From Demequina sp. NBRC 110053 (GTDB lineage: Bacteria > Actinomycetota > Actinomycetes > Actinomycetales > Demequinaceae): a stretch of 64,000 nucleotides of DNA. Numbering within the stretch: position 1 is the first letter of the stretch; each line of letters starts with the position of its first letter. Shown here one piece after another: positions 46,756 through 56,271 of the stretch. The notes beneath the pieces were generated by a model. The model ran no database searches. It saw only the letters and a list, made by a program, of their open reading frames with translations, and was not told the DNA's origin. The stretch covers positions 1 to 64,000 of the forward strand of contig NZ_BBRJ01000003.1 in assembly GCF_002090095.1 (NCBI RefSeq), given 5' to 3'. Made by a program: the position numbers and the translations under genes.

Positions 46756-48063
46756 TCAGGAGGCCGGCGCCCAATCGCGGAACGCGGTGGTCGTCAGGAA
46801 GTGGTGGAGCTGGGCTCGCCACACCTGCCAGGTGTGCGCGCCGGGGACGTTCAGCTCTGTCACCTCCGCGCCGAGCTCGCGGTAGTCCTCGGCGCGTTCG
46901 GGCGACGAGCGGCTGATCCCGGCGATGCCGTCATGAAGCCCCACGCCGATGTGGATCCCGAGCGCGGCGCGAATGGCCTCGCGCTGGTGCGCGTCGCGCA
47001 CCCGCCAGCCCTCGGGGACCGGCGCCGCCGACCACAGCCCGTACCAGCCGAAGATGTCGGGGTGGTGCTCGAGAAGCCCCACTCCCAGCGCACCGCCCAT
47101 CGACAGGCCCGCGAAGGCGCGATCATGGCGCTCGTGCGAGACGTGGAGCTCCTGCTCGACCCACGGGAGGACGTTGTCGACGAGCTCCGTCACGTAGGCG
47201 TCATGGAACCTGGCGGACCCCGGCAACTCTTCGGAGAGGCCACCGAAGTCAGTGGTCACCATGACCACTGGCGGGATGGAGCCTGCGGCGATCGCATGGT
47301 CGAGGATCTGCGCGGCGCGGCCGTCCGCGAACCATGCGGTCTCGTTCTCCAGCATTCCATGCGACAGGATGAGGAGTGGATAGGGCTCCGCGCGGGCGTC
47401 GTCGTACCCCGCAGGAAGATAGAGCCCCAGCGCGTGCTCTCCACTCGGGTGAAGCGTCTGACTGGAGGGATAGGTGCGGTGCGACACCAGCCCCGCGAGG
47501 TCGCCGCGAGCGTCCGCCTCGTAGGCGAGGTCAGTGGAGTCGAAGGCCGGGTTGGCGGGCACGAAGATCTGGCTGGCTCGCTGATGCCCGGCTCGCTGGT
47601 CGTCTGCGAACGGAGGCGGGTTGCTGGGGTCGTAGCGTCCTGCGCACGCCGCGGCGCGATCACAGTCGCCTTCCACGAAGCCGTAGCTGAACGTCCCCGC
47701 GGGCATCGCGGTGGTCAGCTCCCACACGCCGTCCGCACCGCGCGTGAGCGGCGCCGGGGGCTGCGCGACCAACGGATGCGACACGTCGCCTGGCCGCCAT
47801 TGGTCTCCCAGGCGAGCATCGTGGGCGAGGTTGCTGGCGATGTGGTCGGGGTCCGTGAAGTACGCGTCCCCGATCAGCCCGACGGAGTCGGCGTCGGGTG
47901 CGTAGTAGCGGAAGGTCACCGAGACTCCGGTCGGGCCGCGCTCCGTCATCGCGATCCCAGGCCCCGTGGGCAGGGGCCGTTCGGGCTCACCGCTGCAGGA
48001 CGCGAGCAGAGGGGTGATGAGGGCGACCGCCACGGCGAATGAGAGCACCCGCCCTGTCAGCAT
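46756..48063 (-). CDS. Secreted lipoprotein esterase
   Basis: 435 residues. N-terminal lipoprotein signal with lipobox LLASC (C23), an Ig-like E-set/CBM48-type domain (about 40-140), then an esterase-D-like alpha/beta hydrolase: nucleophile elbow GLSMGG and late His in PGAHTWQVW. Similar to ferulic/acetyl xylan esterases and mycolyl-type esterases, so it may act on plant polysaccharide esters at the cell surface. ATG 48063 behind GGAGAGGAG; TACGAT (48106-48101, minus strand) is a possible -10. Confidence 0.85.
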   Translation of the reverse strand: MLTGRVLSFAVAVALITPLLASCSGEPERPLPTGPGIAMTERGPTGVSVTFRYYAPDADSVGLIGDAYFTDPDHIASNLAHDARLGDQWRPGDVSHPLVAQPPAPLTRGADGVWELTTAMPAGTFSYGFVEGDCDRAAACAGRYDPSNPPPFADDQRAGHQRASQIFVPANPAFDSTDLAYEADARGDLAGLVSHRTYPSSQTLHPSGEHALGLYLPAGYDDARAEPYPLLILSHGMLENETAWFADGRAAQILDHAIAAGSIPPVVMVTTDFGGLSEELPGSARFHDAYVTELVDNVLPWVEQELHVSHERHDRAFAGLSMGGALGVGLLEHHPDIFGWYGLWSAAPVPEGWRVRDAHQREAIRAALGIHIGVGLHDGIAGISRSSPERAEDYRELGAEVTELNVPGAHTWQVWRAQLHHFLTTTAFRDWAPAS

Positions 48064-48256
48064 GACCAGCTCCTCTCCGCGCAGGAAGCCGCTTGGCTTG
48101 ATCGTACTCAGCGAGCTGGCGAAGTGGTCCGCCTGAGGGACTCACCGGCGCTGCCGCCGCTCGGTGTCCACCGCGACGGGACAGGGGATGCCATGGCCGC
48201 GCGTCGATGCGGGTCGACGTTGGCTCTGGACCCGCCGAGGGCGCGTGAGGCGAGGA

Positions 48257-48832
48257 TCAGCTGGCGTTGGTGCGCTGCGCGCGCCGCGCCGCGAGCTCGT
48301 CCACCGCGTCGGCCGACGACGCAGGCGCCTCCCCGCGATCGGCCGGCAAGGAGGACAGCGAGCCTTCCAGCTCACGCCACACCTTGCCCAGGGCGATGCC
48401 GAACACGCCCTGGCCTCCCTGGACCAGGTCGATCACCTCGTCGTCCGAGGTGCACTCGTACACCGACGCCCCGTCCGACATGAGCGTGATGCGGGACAGA
48501 TCCTCGACCCCCCGCTCCCGCAGGGCGCCCACGGCGGTCCGGATCTGCTGGAGCGAGACGCCGGAGTCCAGCAGACGCTTCACCACGCGCAGCACCAGGA
48601 TGTCGTGGAAGCCGTACAGGCGCTGGGTGCCGGAGCCGGTCGCGGACTTCACGCTCGGCTCGACGAGCCCCGTCCGCGCCCAGTAGTCGAGCTGCCGGTA
48701 GGTGATCCCCGCCGCCTTGCACGCGGTGGGCCCGCGATACCCGGCGTTCTCGTCGAGGTGAGCGAGGCCGTCGTCGAACAGGATGCCCTGGTCGCGCACC
48801 GAGGTCTGATCCTGACCGCCCTGCTCCGCCAT
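48257..48832 (-). CDS. MerR-family regulator of the FtsR/GarA block
   Basis: 191 residues: N-terminal MerR helix-turn-helix (GYRGPTACKAAGITYRQLDY, then QRLYGFHDILVLRVVK) and a helical C-terminal half. ATG 48832 has GAGGGAG upstream. Corresponds by position to Rv1830 of Mycobacterium tuberculosis, which follows the ftsR equivalent. The bifunctional-nuclease gene usually between them is missing here. Confidence 0.85.
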   Translation of the reverse strand: MAEQGGQDQTSVRDQGILFDDGLAHLDENAGYRGPTACKAAGITYRQLDYWARTGLVEPSVKSATGSGTQRLYGFHDILVLRVVKRLLDSGVSLQQIRTAVGALRERGVEDLSRITLMSDGASVYECTSDDEVIDLVQGGQGVFGIALGKVWRELEGSLSSLPADRGEAPASSADAVDELAARRAQRTNAS

Positions 48833-48928
48833 CGCTTCTCCCTCGTTCGATCTGCCCTCAACGGTAGGGCCGTCATTCTTCGCGGTCAACGATCCGCGCC
48901 GCGCACGCGACCACTCCCGTCCCTGACG

Positions 48929-49666
48929 CTATCGGTCGATCTGCGCGTGAACACAAGCGGAGAACAGCGCCACGGCCGCGTCAGCACGCTCCCGCAGCAC
49001 AGCATCGGCGCTTCGATCATCGCCCCGCTCGCGACGTGGTCGCGCGGCGTCGCGAGCGAGGTCGGCCTCCCTCCCGGCCGCCCGCGCGAGCGCGCCGAGC
49101 GAACGCGGGTCCGCCCCCGTCTCGAGGTACGCCGCCCCTGCGCTCACCAGCGGGACGCAGTCGTGCTCGTAGCGCGCCGGCCCGGTCGAGCGGATCAGAC
49201 CAGCTCGCTCGAGCTCGTCCACCACCTCCGTCGTCACGCCTGCCGCCTGGGCGAGCTGGCCCGCCGTGAGCTGGGACGCGTTCTCCGCCACGGCGCGCGG
49301 GCCGACGGACTGATGCACGCGCCCTGCGTCGAGGTCCGCAAGCTGGCTCGCGATCGCCTGGAGAGGCAGATACTCATCGCGCTGGCGGCGCAGCACGAAC
49401 CTGAGCCGTTCGATGTCCGCCGCCGAGTAGAGGCGGTAGCCGCCGCCGGAGCGGTGCGGCGTGACCAGCCCATTGGCGTCGAGGAAGCGCAGCTTCGACG
49501 GCGTCAGCGCGGGGAACTCGCGAGCGACGTGGGCGAGCACGTCGCTGACGCGCAGGACGGGCTCGTGGGACAGCTGCTGCGGCCACGCGAGGCCAGGATC
49601 CGTCGGCTCGGCGCGCGACTCGCGGCTGGACTCGCTCCTGGGGTCGATGGCCCTGAGAGCAGTCAT
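48929..49666 (-). CDS. ftsR: MerR-family transcriptional regulator FtsR
   Basis: 245 residues. MerR helix-turn-helix with LTPSKLRFLDANGLVTPHRSGGGYRLYS, followed by an effector-less helical region. FtsR activates ftsZ in Corynebacterium; the mycobacterial equivalent is Rv1828. ATG 49666, 4 nt after the garA stop, so the two are cotranscribed. Confidence 0.87.
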   Translation of the reverse strand: MTALRAIDPRSESSRESRAEPTDPGLAWPQQLSHEPVLRVSDVLAHVAREFPALTPSKLRFLDANGLVTPHRSGGGYRLYSAADIERLRFVLRRQRDEYLPLQAIASQLADLDAGRVHQSVGPRAVAENASQLTAGQLAQAAGVTTEVVDELERAGLIRSTGPARYEHDCVPLVSAGAAYLETGADPRSLGALARAAGREADLARDAARPRRERGDDRSADAVLRERADAAVALFSACVHAQIDR

Positions 49667-49670
49667 CGGA

Positions 49671-50093
49671 TCAGCCGGCGGTTCCGGGGTAGAAGGTCAT
49701 GCGGTACTTGCCGATCTGCACCTCGTCGCCGTCGTGCAGCTCTGCCTCCGTCACGCTCTCGCGGTTGACGTACGTGCCGTTCAGCGAGCCGGCGTCCTGC
49801 ACGAGGAATCGCTTGCCGTCGCGCACGAATCGCGCGTGCTCGCGACTCACGGTCACGTCGTCGAGGAAGATGTCGCCCGAGACCGAGCGGCCCGCGGTCG
49901 TCACGTCGACGTCCAGGAGGAACCGGGCGCCCTGATTGGGGCCGTGGTGCACGATCAGCAGGGCGCAGTTCTCGTCGAGCGCATCGACCGCCGTCTGGTC
50001 CTGCGGCGAGATCCGGTGGGGCGCGTGCTCGTCTCCGGCGATGGGCGAATCGAGGGACATGGTGCGTTCGACGGGGCTCTCGTCGTACGTCAT
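49671..50093 (-). CDS. garA: FHA-domain protein GarA/OdhI-like
   Basis: 140 residues. C-terminal FHA domain with GRS, SREHARF and GSLNGTYVNRE. GarA/OdhI inhibits 2-oxoglutarate dehydrogenase until phosphorylated by Ser/Thr kinases. The usual N-terminal phospho-site ETTSVFR is not conserved: the matching place reads ERTMSLDS (T11). Whether T11 is the phospho-acceptor is open. Position next to ftsR and pgsA is the conserved one. Confidence 0.9.
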   Translation of the reverse strand: MTYDESPVERTMSLDSPIAGDEHAPHRISPQDQTAVDALDENCALLIVHHGPNQGARFLLDVDVTTAGRSVSGDIFLDDVTVSREHARFVRDGKRFLVQDAGSLNGTYVNRESVTEAELHDGDEVQIGKYRMTFYPGTAG

Positions 50094-50126
50094 CGCGCTC
50101 CTCCTTCCGTGGGCGGTCTGATCACA

Positions 50127-50777
50127 TCATCCTAGGCTTTGGCGAGGGGCCGCGACAGACTCGCCGTCCGCTGCTCGATGCATGCGCGAGGCGATGTCAC
50201 GTACGTAGCCGATCCCTGACATCCAGTAGAGCACGGCGGCGACGCATGCTCCGACGATCGCGGCCGCGTGGACGCCGTCCCACCGCTCGAAGGCGACGAA
50301 CGCGAGAGGAAGCGCGACGTACAGTCCCGCCGTCGCGCACTTCCCGACGAAGCTGACCTGGGGCGGCCTGGCGCCTCGCCGGCGGCCGATCAGCAACGCC
50401 ACCGCGACCATCGCGTCGCGCACGAGCAGCACGGCCACGAGCCACCACGGGATGATGTCGCGCAGCGCGAGGCCGACGACGACGACCGCGGTCAGGAGCC
50501 TGTCAGCGGCGGGGTCCAGGAGCCGCCCGAGCTCAGACACCTGGTGCCAGCGGCGCGCCAGGAACCCGTCGAGGAAGTCGCTGATGCCGGCAGCGGCGAG
50601 CGCAGCGATCGCCCACGCGTCGTAGCCGGCGATCAGCAGCCAGCCGAAGACGACGATGAGGCCGATGCGCACGAAGGAGACGATGTTCGGCACCGTCCAC
50701 ACCGTTGTCGAGGGATGTGCCGGGGTGCCGGTGTCGTCCGCCGTCCCCTCGCCCGTCGTCTCAGTGCTCTCGCCCAC
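50127..50777 (-). CDS. CDP-alcohol phosphatidyltransferase (PgsA-like)
   Basis: 216 residues, about five membrane helices after a hydrophilic N-terminus. The full CDP-OH-P signature DFLDGFLARRW...GRLLDPAADR is present. Likely makes phosphatidylglycerol phosphate or cardiolipin; it matches Rv1822 (pgsA2) by position near garA. GTG 50777; TAGACT on the minus strand ends 8 nt upstream. Confidence 0.88.
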   Translation of the reverse strand: MGESTETTGEGTADDTGTPAHPSTTVWTVPNIVSFVRIGLIVVFGWLLIAGYDAWAIAALAAAGISDFLDGFLARRWHQVSELGRLLDPAADRLLTAVVVVGLALRDIIPWWLVAVLLVRDAMVAVALLIGRRRGARPPQVSFVGKCATAGLYVALPLAFVAFERWDGVHAAAIVGACVAAVLYWMSGIGYVRDIASRMHRAADGESVAAPRQSLG

Positions 50778-50788
50778 GGAGGGCGAGT

Positions 50789-50941
50789 CTACTTGTCGTC
50801 ACGCTCCGAGGCGATGACCTTGTCCACGGTCTCGGCGGCGATGCGGTTGGCCTCGTCCTCACTGGCGCCTCGCGCCAGCTCCTTGGCCTTGATCTGCTCC
50901 ATCTTGTAGCGGCGAGTGTCCACCGCGTGCTCCTCGGTCAT
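50789..50941 (-). CDS. Small conserved-looking protein (50 residues)
   Basis: Begins at ATG 50941, 7 nt after a strong GGAGGAG, and ends at TAG 50789, just before pgsA; the stop lies in the pgsA -10 region. The sequence is hydrophilic and helical: it starts MTEEHAVDTRRYKMEQIKAK, contains ELARGASEDEANRIAAETVD, and ends DDK. TAGGCT (minus strand, 50991-50986) is a plausible -10. No known domain. Good ribosome binding site and codon pattern support a real gene. Confidence 0.75.
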   Translation of the reverse strand: MTEEHAVDTRRYKMEQIKAKELARGASEDEANRIAAETVDKVIASERDDK

Positions 50942-51029
50942 GACGGACTCCTCCCATCTGGCCAGCGTGGTGCCGGTACGTCTTCAGCCTAGGTCGCCAG
51001 CTCGCGTCGCGCAGGGCGAGCGAGGGACC

Positions 51030-52691
51030 TCACTCCACCACGTACGTGTCGTACGTCTCGATGAGGGTGCGGACCCGCTCCAGCGCCTGCTCGTCGAGCC
51101 CCGCGTCGCCACTGACCTCATGCAGGCCATCCACGGCGAGGTTGCCGTACTTGTGGCCCGCGTCCTCCGGCACTGCGGTGCTGAGGATGAGGTCGATGAC
51201 GCCCTGGAAGGCGGTGACGACGGGGATCCACGTCATGTCGTCGGAGATGTCAGGCGACCGCTGCCCGGGCTTGAGCCATTCGGGCTCCGACCAGATGACG
51301 CTCGGGCCTATCCACACGATGGGGTCGGTGCCGTGCTGCAGGTAGGCGACGCGCGTCTCCTGCCAGGGTTCGCCGAGCGCCTCCAGACCGCCCCACTCGT
51401 CGGCCCAGCGAACGTGCTCGCCATCGTCGAGCACCGGCAGGCTGTAGGGACTCCCCGGGTCGCGGGTGTCCTGGTACGCGCTCCACACGGGCGTGAAGCT
51501 CGGCGTGCCTGCCAGGACGGCGCCCTCCGTGCGTACGAGCAGGTCGTCGCCGCTGTCGTAGGCGGACTGGATGCCGAAGGAGCCAAGGCTGAGCCCGTAG
51601 ACGATCAACTGTGGTCGATCGGCCTCGGGAAGGCCCGCCCACCAGTCGGTCACGGCCTCGACCAGTGCGGTGGTGCCGTCCTGCGACAGGTCAGGCGTCA
51701 GCAGCGCGGAGACGGGGCTGCCCGTGGCGCCGTACTGCTGCGCCACGATGGCGGTGTCGCCGGCGTGGAGGTACTCGAACCCATCGATCGCCGCAGGGTC
51801 GAGCCACCCCGAGCCGGTGGTGCCGGCGATCATGAGGACGGAGCGGTCGGCGGCGCCCGTGCGGTCGAGCTCGGCGACCGCGACCTGCGCGCGCTCCTCG
51901 AAGGTTCCGGGGACGTCGATGCCCACGTAGACCCGGATGGGCTCCTCGGCAGGCACGCCCGTGACGGCCTCGATCTGCGCTGCGTCCGGGCCGCCGCCCA
52001 CGATCTTCGCGCCGGCCTGCCCCACCTGGTCCCACGCCACGAGGCTCGCGTCCGAGCCCGACCTCAGCTCGCTCGTCGGCTGCGGGAAGAGCGGATCATA
52101 GGCACGGTTGCGCTGGACCGAGACCACGGTCAGCAGCCACGACAGGACGGAGATGGCAGCTGATGCGACCACCAGCATCGCGACCAGCGTCACCGCGCCG
52201 TCGAGGAGCCGGATCCGCCGGCGCGACCGGTCGCCGGGGACCCAGCGCAGCGACAGGCGGTGCAGCGCTCGCCACCCGCGCGCCACTCCACGGCCGATGC
52301 TGAAGGCCAGGGTCACCCCGACGGCGTAGAAGATCGCGCCGATGAACCAGTCGAAGCCGGAGGTGGGAGGCTCACCCACGGCCTCGCGCACGGAGTTCTG
52401 CCAGCGGACGGCGAGCGGCATCAGCGCCAGCACTCCTGCCAGGCCGATCGCCGTCACCAGCCACCACGCCGTCTCGGCGTGCGGACGCATGCGGCCGCGC
52501 GAGACCCTGGCCGCCAGTCGCCACATTCCCACGCCCACGCCGTACCCCACGGCGAACGCGAGACCGCACACCAGACCCTGGGCCCAGCTGGGACGGGGAA
52601 GCAGCGACGGCGTGAGGGACACGAGCACCGCGAGGACGCCCACGACGGCCCCTCCCAGGTCGAGCTGGTGCTTGGACTGAAGCAGGCGCAT
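51030..52691 (-). CDS. Membrane-anchored alpha/beta hydrolase family protein
   Basis: About 553 residues. The N-terminal half has four to five membrane helices; the C-terminal half is an alpha/beta hydrolase of the actinobacterial Abhydrolase_9/DUF2319 type, with nucleophile motif YGLSLGSFG. Mid-region YDPLFPQPTSELRSGS and PIRVYVG are typical of this family. Substrate unknown; probably acts on the outer face on lipids or cell-wall material. Two starts are possible: ATG 52691 (GGGAG upstream, preferred) or ATG 52715. Confidence 0.85.
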   Translation of the reverse strand: MRLLQSKHQLDLGGAVVGVLAVLVSLTPSLLPRPSWAQGLVCGLAFAVGYGVGVGMWRLAARVSRGRMRPHAETAWWLVTAIGLAGVLALMPLAVRWQNSVREAVGEPPTSGFDWFIGAIFYAVGVTLAFSIGRGVARGWRALHRLSLRWVPGDRSRRRIRLLDGAVTLVAMLVVASAAISVLSWLLTVVSVQRNRAYDPLFPQPTSELRSGSDASLVAWDQVGQAGAKIVGGGPDAAQIEAVTGVPAEEPIRVYVGIDVPGTFEERAQVAVAELDRTGAADRSVLMIAGTTGSGWLDPAAIDGFEYLHAGDTAIVAQQYGATGSPVSALLTPDLSQDGTTALVEAVTDWWAGLPEADRPQLIVYGLSLGSFGIQSAYDSGDDLLVRTEGAVLAGTPSFTPVWSAYQDTRDPGSPYSLPVLDDGEHVRWADEWGGLEALGEPWQETRVAYLQHGTDPIVWIGPSVIWSEPEWLKPGQRSPDISDDMTWIPVVTAFQGVIDLILSTAVPEDAGHKYGNLAVDGLHEVSGDAGLDEQALERVRTLIETYDTYVVE

Positions 52692-52783
52692 GGTCGACTC
52701 CCTCGGCGGGGCCATCCCGCTCCGGCACCACAGTAGAGGCGACGCGGGACGATGCGCTCGCGCAGCGCACGTCGGCGGGTCGG

Positions 52784-55700
52784 CTACGGACGTCCGGTGG
52801 TGAGCAGCGCCTCCGCTACGTGCTCGGCGGCTTGGGATAGCGTCCCGTAGCGGTGCGCGGTGATCGAGATGGCCTGCTCGTGAAGGAAGGGCAGCAGCTC
52901 GAGCTCGGCAGCGCCGGTGACGGGGCCGTCATAGATCGCCAGGTCCGCGTGTCCGCGCCATCGTGCAGGCACGGCGCCGACGTGCCGCACTCTCCCCGCT
53001 GCCTGGGCCCGAGCACGCCGGATCGCTGCGTCATCGTCCTCCACGACCACGGCGCCACCCGCCGCACGCACGGCGTCCGCCAGCGGGGCGGGAACGTCGA
53101 TGGGCGCTGACACGCTCCCCGGCCCGCCCACGGCCCGCTGCGCAGCGCAGACCCGCGCGAGCGCGTCGGGGTCCTGCCCATCCCAGCGCACGAGCGCTGG
53201 CGCCGGGACGTACCGCTGGATGTTGCGCTCGGCGCGCATCCCCGTCGGATCGTGGCCGCGCGAGAAGATGTCGCGCCATGCGCGCGCGTCGCGCTGGGCT
53301 GCTGCGCGGACCCACGACCCTGTCGCGGCCGCCACGATCGCCTCGACCGCACCGTCGAGGGGCTCCGCCGTGCTCGCGCGGTCGGGGGCACGGTCCCAGT
53401 CGGTGAGCGAGGCGACGTAGTGCGGACCTCCGGCCTTCGACGTCGGGCCCACGACCGACCGCTTCCAGCCGCCGAACGGCTGGCGCTGCACGATCGCGCC
53501 GGTCATGGAGCGATTCACGTAGAGGTTGCCGGCGTGAACCGTGTCGATCCACCGGCGCATCTCGCGCCCGTCGAGGGTGTGGATGCCTGAAGTGAGGCCG
53601 AAGTCGACCTGGTTGACGAGCTCGACGGCATGGTCGAGGTCGCGTGCCCGCATGATGCCGAGGACGGGACCGAAGCACTCGACCCTATGCATGAACGATC
53701 CCGGCTCGACCCAGCCGCGCACGCCTGGCGTCCACAGCGCATCGCCGAGCCGCTCAGGCTCGACCCACCACGTCTCCCCCGGCTCGAGCGAGGAGAGTCC
53801 GCGCAGCAGCTTGCCCTGAGGCTCGTCGATGACAGGACCCATCTGAGTGCGAGGCTCCCACGCGCGCCCGACCCGCAGCGATCGGACCGCATCCTGCAGC
53901 TGGCGTCGGAACCGGGGGGACTCGGCGACCGAGCCGACGAGGATCGCGAGCGAGGCTGCGGAGCACTTCTGCCCCGCGTGCCCGAAGGCGGACGCGGCGA
54001 GGTCCCTCGCTGCCAGGTCGAGGTCTGCGCTGGGCGTCACGATCATCGCGTTCTTCCCGGACGTCTCGGCGAACAGGCGCAGGTCATCCCGAAACTCGAG
54101 GAACAGCTCCGCCGTCTCGAACGCGCCCGTGAGGATCACCTGCGACACGCGCTCGTCGCTCACGAGGCGCTCGCCCAGCGCGTCAGCGTCGATCGTGAGC
54201 AGCGTGAGCACCTCACGCGGCACGCCCGCCTTCCACAGCGCCTCTGCGAGCACGGCAGAGCAGCGAGCAGTCTCAGGTGCCGGCTTGAGGATCACCGCTG
54301 AGCCGGCCGCCAGGGCCGCGAGCGTCGAGCCGGCCGGGATGGCGACCGGGAAGTTCCAGGGCGGGATGACGGCCGTGAGCGGCCGGGGCCGTGCCTGCGC
54401 GCCCTCGACGGCCTCCAGCGCGCGCGCCGCCCGCGCGTAGTACCGGGCGAAGTCGATGGCCTCCGACACCTCGGGGTCGGCCTGGTCGATGGTCTTGCCA
54501 GCCTCGGCGACCATGACCTCGATGAGCTCTGCGCGTCGCGCCTCGAGTGCGTCTGCTGCGCGCTCGAGCACGTCAGCCCGCTGCGCGGGCGGCACGTCAC
54601 CCCACATCCGCCCTGCGCGGTGCGCGGCGCCGATGACCTGCTCGAGCGCATCGGCGCTCCTGACGTGCGCTGCCGCGACGGCTGCCACCCCAGCGTCGGA
54701 GAGCTCGGCGCGAGCCAGGATCGCCGAGCCCCAGGCCCTCGTGGCGCGGCAGGAGGGATCGGAGTCGGACGCGTTGCGAAAGCCGGCACCTGGGTCGCGC
54801 GGCTCGCGGTGCTCTCGGTGACTGTCGGCTCCCGCCGGCGAGGCGGACAGGGTCAGTGCCTCGCGGAAGGCAGCCTCCTCCCGAGCGAAGTCGGACCCGT
54901 CCGTGGCGATGGTCGCCAGGCGTGACAGGAAGTTCTGCGGGTTCGCGACCTCCTCGAGCCTGCGCACGAGGTAGGCCAGCGCCACGTCGAAGTCTCGCGG
55001 GTCGACCACCGGTGTGTACATGCGGAGCCTGCCGACGTCCGCGCTCACGGCACGCGCGACGTGCTCCCCCATCCCCAGCAGCATCTCGAAGTGGACGTCC
55101 TGCTCGACGCGTCGCGAGCGGGCGAGCTCCCACGCGTGAGCGATGTCGAAGAGGTTGTGGCCCGCGATCCCCACCTTCAGCGCGCGGGAGCGATCGGGCA
55201 TCAGGGCGGCGTCGAGCAGGCGCTTGTACTGAGCATCGGTCTCGACCTTCGAGTGCCATGTGGCGAGCGGCCAGTCGCGGAGCTCGGCCTCGACCCGCTC
55301 CATGGACAGGTTTGCGCCCTTGACGACGCGCACGCGCAGAGGCGCGCCGCCTCCGTCCACGCGCTCGCTCGCGAGAGCCTGCAACCGTGCGAGTGCGCGC
55401 GAGGACTCGGGCAGGTAGGCCTGCAGCACGATGCCGGCCCCGAGGTCCAGCAGGTCGTCGCGACGCATGAGGCCCTCGAACACCGCGATCGTGAGATCGA
55501 GGTCGCGATACTCCTCCATGTCGAGATTGACGAAGACGCCGCCGTGGTCCCGCGCGTCCTCGTAGAGCGGGCCCAGCGTCGCGACGATCTCCTTCACGGC
55601 GCCATCGAAGTCCCACGGCGAGTGCGGAGCCGCTGCGGCCGACACCTTGACCGACACGTAGTCGACGTCGGGGTGCGCGATGAGCGCGCGCGTGGCGGCC

Positions 55701-56188
55701 AGGCGCCGCGCCGCCTCCGCGCCCCCCAGCACGGCCTCGCCCAGCAGATTGACGTTGACGTCCACGCCCGCGGCGCGCAGCCGACGCAGCGTCATGGCGA
55801 GCCTGCGGGGCCGGGCGTCCGCGACGAGGTGGGTGACCATCGCGCGGATGAAGCGGCGGGCGACGGCGACGGTGGTCCGGGGCGCGAAGCGCGCACCCAC
55901 GCCGCCAAGCCGCGCAAGCACCGCGAGAGCCCGAGGCAGGTGGTCGGTCGCGCCTTGCGCAGCGCGGCGCAGTGCCCACGCCGCGACGTGCGGATCCTCG
56001 GGCCGCAGCACGCCGTCGACCACCTCGGTGAGGTAGCGCAGCCCACCCTGCCGGGCCAGCACGCGCGACATGACACGCGCACCGGAGGTGGTGCGCGCAT
56101 CGTCCGCGCCTGCGAGCCAGCGCCGCACGTGGGCGACCGCGACGTCGGCGTCTGCGGCGGTGCGTTCGTCAGGAGCGATGCGAGGCAT
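52784..56188 (-). CDS. putA: Bifunctional proline dehydrogenase / glutamate-semialdehyde dehydrogenase
   Basis: 1134 residues converting proline to glutamate. Proline dehydrogenase TIM barrel (about 70-430; RVVKGAN, DVHFEMLLGMG), then the NAD-dependent aldehyde dehydrogenase (about 500-950; AETSGKNAMIV with the general base Glu, GHAGQKCSAAS with the nucleophile Cys), then a C-terminal domain of about 180 residues. No N-terminal ribbon-helix-helix, so it does not self-repress. ATG 56188 fits a leaderless pattern (CAGACT 7 nt upstream); ATG 56233 with AAGGA is the alternative. The divergent LysR gene is the probable regulator. Confidence 0.95.
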   Translation of the reverse strand: MPRIAPDERTAADADVAVAHVRRWLAGADDARTTSGARVMSRVLARQGGLRYLTEVVDGVLRPEDPHVAAWALRRAAQGATDHLPRALAVLARLGGVGARFAPRTTVAVARRFIRAMVTHLVADARPRRLAMTLRRLRAAGVDVNVNLLGEAVLGGAEAARRLAATRALIAHPDVDYVSVKVSAAAAPHSPWDFDGAVKEIVATLGPLYEDARDHGGVFVNLDMEEYRDLDLTIAVFEGLMRRDDLLDLGAGIVLQAYLPESSRALARLQALASERVDGGGAPLRVRVVKGANLSMERVEAELRDWPLATWHSKVETDAQYKRLLDAALMPDRSRALKVGIAGHNLFDIAHAWELARSRRVEQDVHFEMLLGMGEHVARAVSADVGRLRMYTPVVDPRDFDVALAYLVRRLEEVANPQNFLSRLATIATDGSDFAREEAAFREALTLSASPAGADSHREHREPRDPGAGFRNASDSDPSCRATRAWGSAILARAELSDAGVAAVAAAHVRSADALEQVIGAAHRAGRMWGDVPPAQRADVLERAADALEARRAELIEVMVAEAGKTIDQADPEVSEAIDFARYYARAARALEAVEGAQARPRPLTAVIPPWNFPVAIPAGSTLAALAAGSAVILKPAPETARCSAVLAEALWKAGVPREVLTLLTIDADALGERLVSDERVSQVILTGAFETAELFLEFRDDLRLFAETSGKNAMIVTPSADLDLAARDLAASAFGHAGQKCSAASLAILVGSVAESPRFRRQLQDAVRSLRVGRAWEPRTQMGPVIDEPQGKLLRGLSSLEPGETWWVEPERLGDALWTPGVRGWVEPGSFMHRVECFGPVLGIMRARDLDHAVELVNQVDFGLTSGIHTLDGREMRRWIDTVHAGNLYVNRSMTGAIVQRQPFGGWKRSVVGPTSKAGGPHYVASLTDWDRAPDRASTAEPLDGAVEAIVAAATGSWVRAAAQRDARAWRDIFSRGHDPTGMRAERNIQRYVPAPALVRWDGQDPDALARVCAAQRAVGGPGSVSAPIDVPAPLADAVRAAGGAVVVEDDDAAIRRARAQAAGRVRHVGAVPARWRGHADLAIYDGPVTGAAELELLPFLHEQAISITAHRYGTLSQAAEHVAEALLTTGRP

Positions 56189-56271
56189 GCCATACAGTCT
56201 GCGATCCGACTTCGGTTCAGGTCTATTTCCCATGTCAGCCGAATTCCTTGCAGATCTGCTTAACTATCGGA

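Noticed and set aside
52260-52736. Plus-strand frames opposite the membrane hydrolase
   Set aside because: Low-complexity Arg/Pro/Thr sequence, no ribosome binding site; the minus-strand gene has membrane helices and hydrolase motifs.
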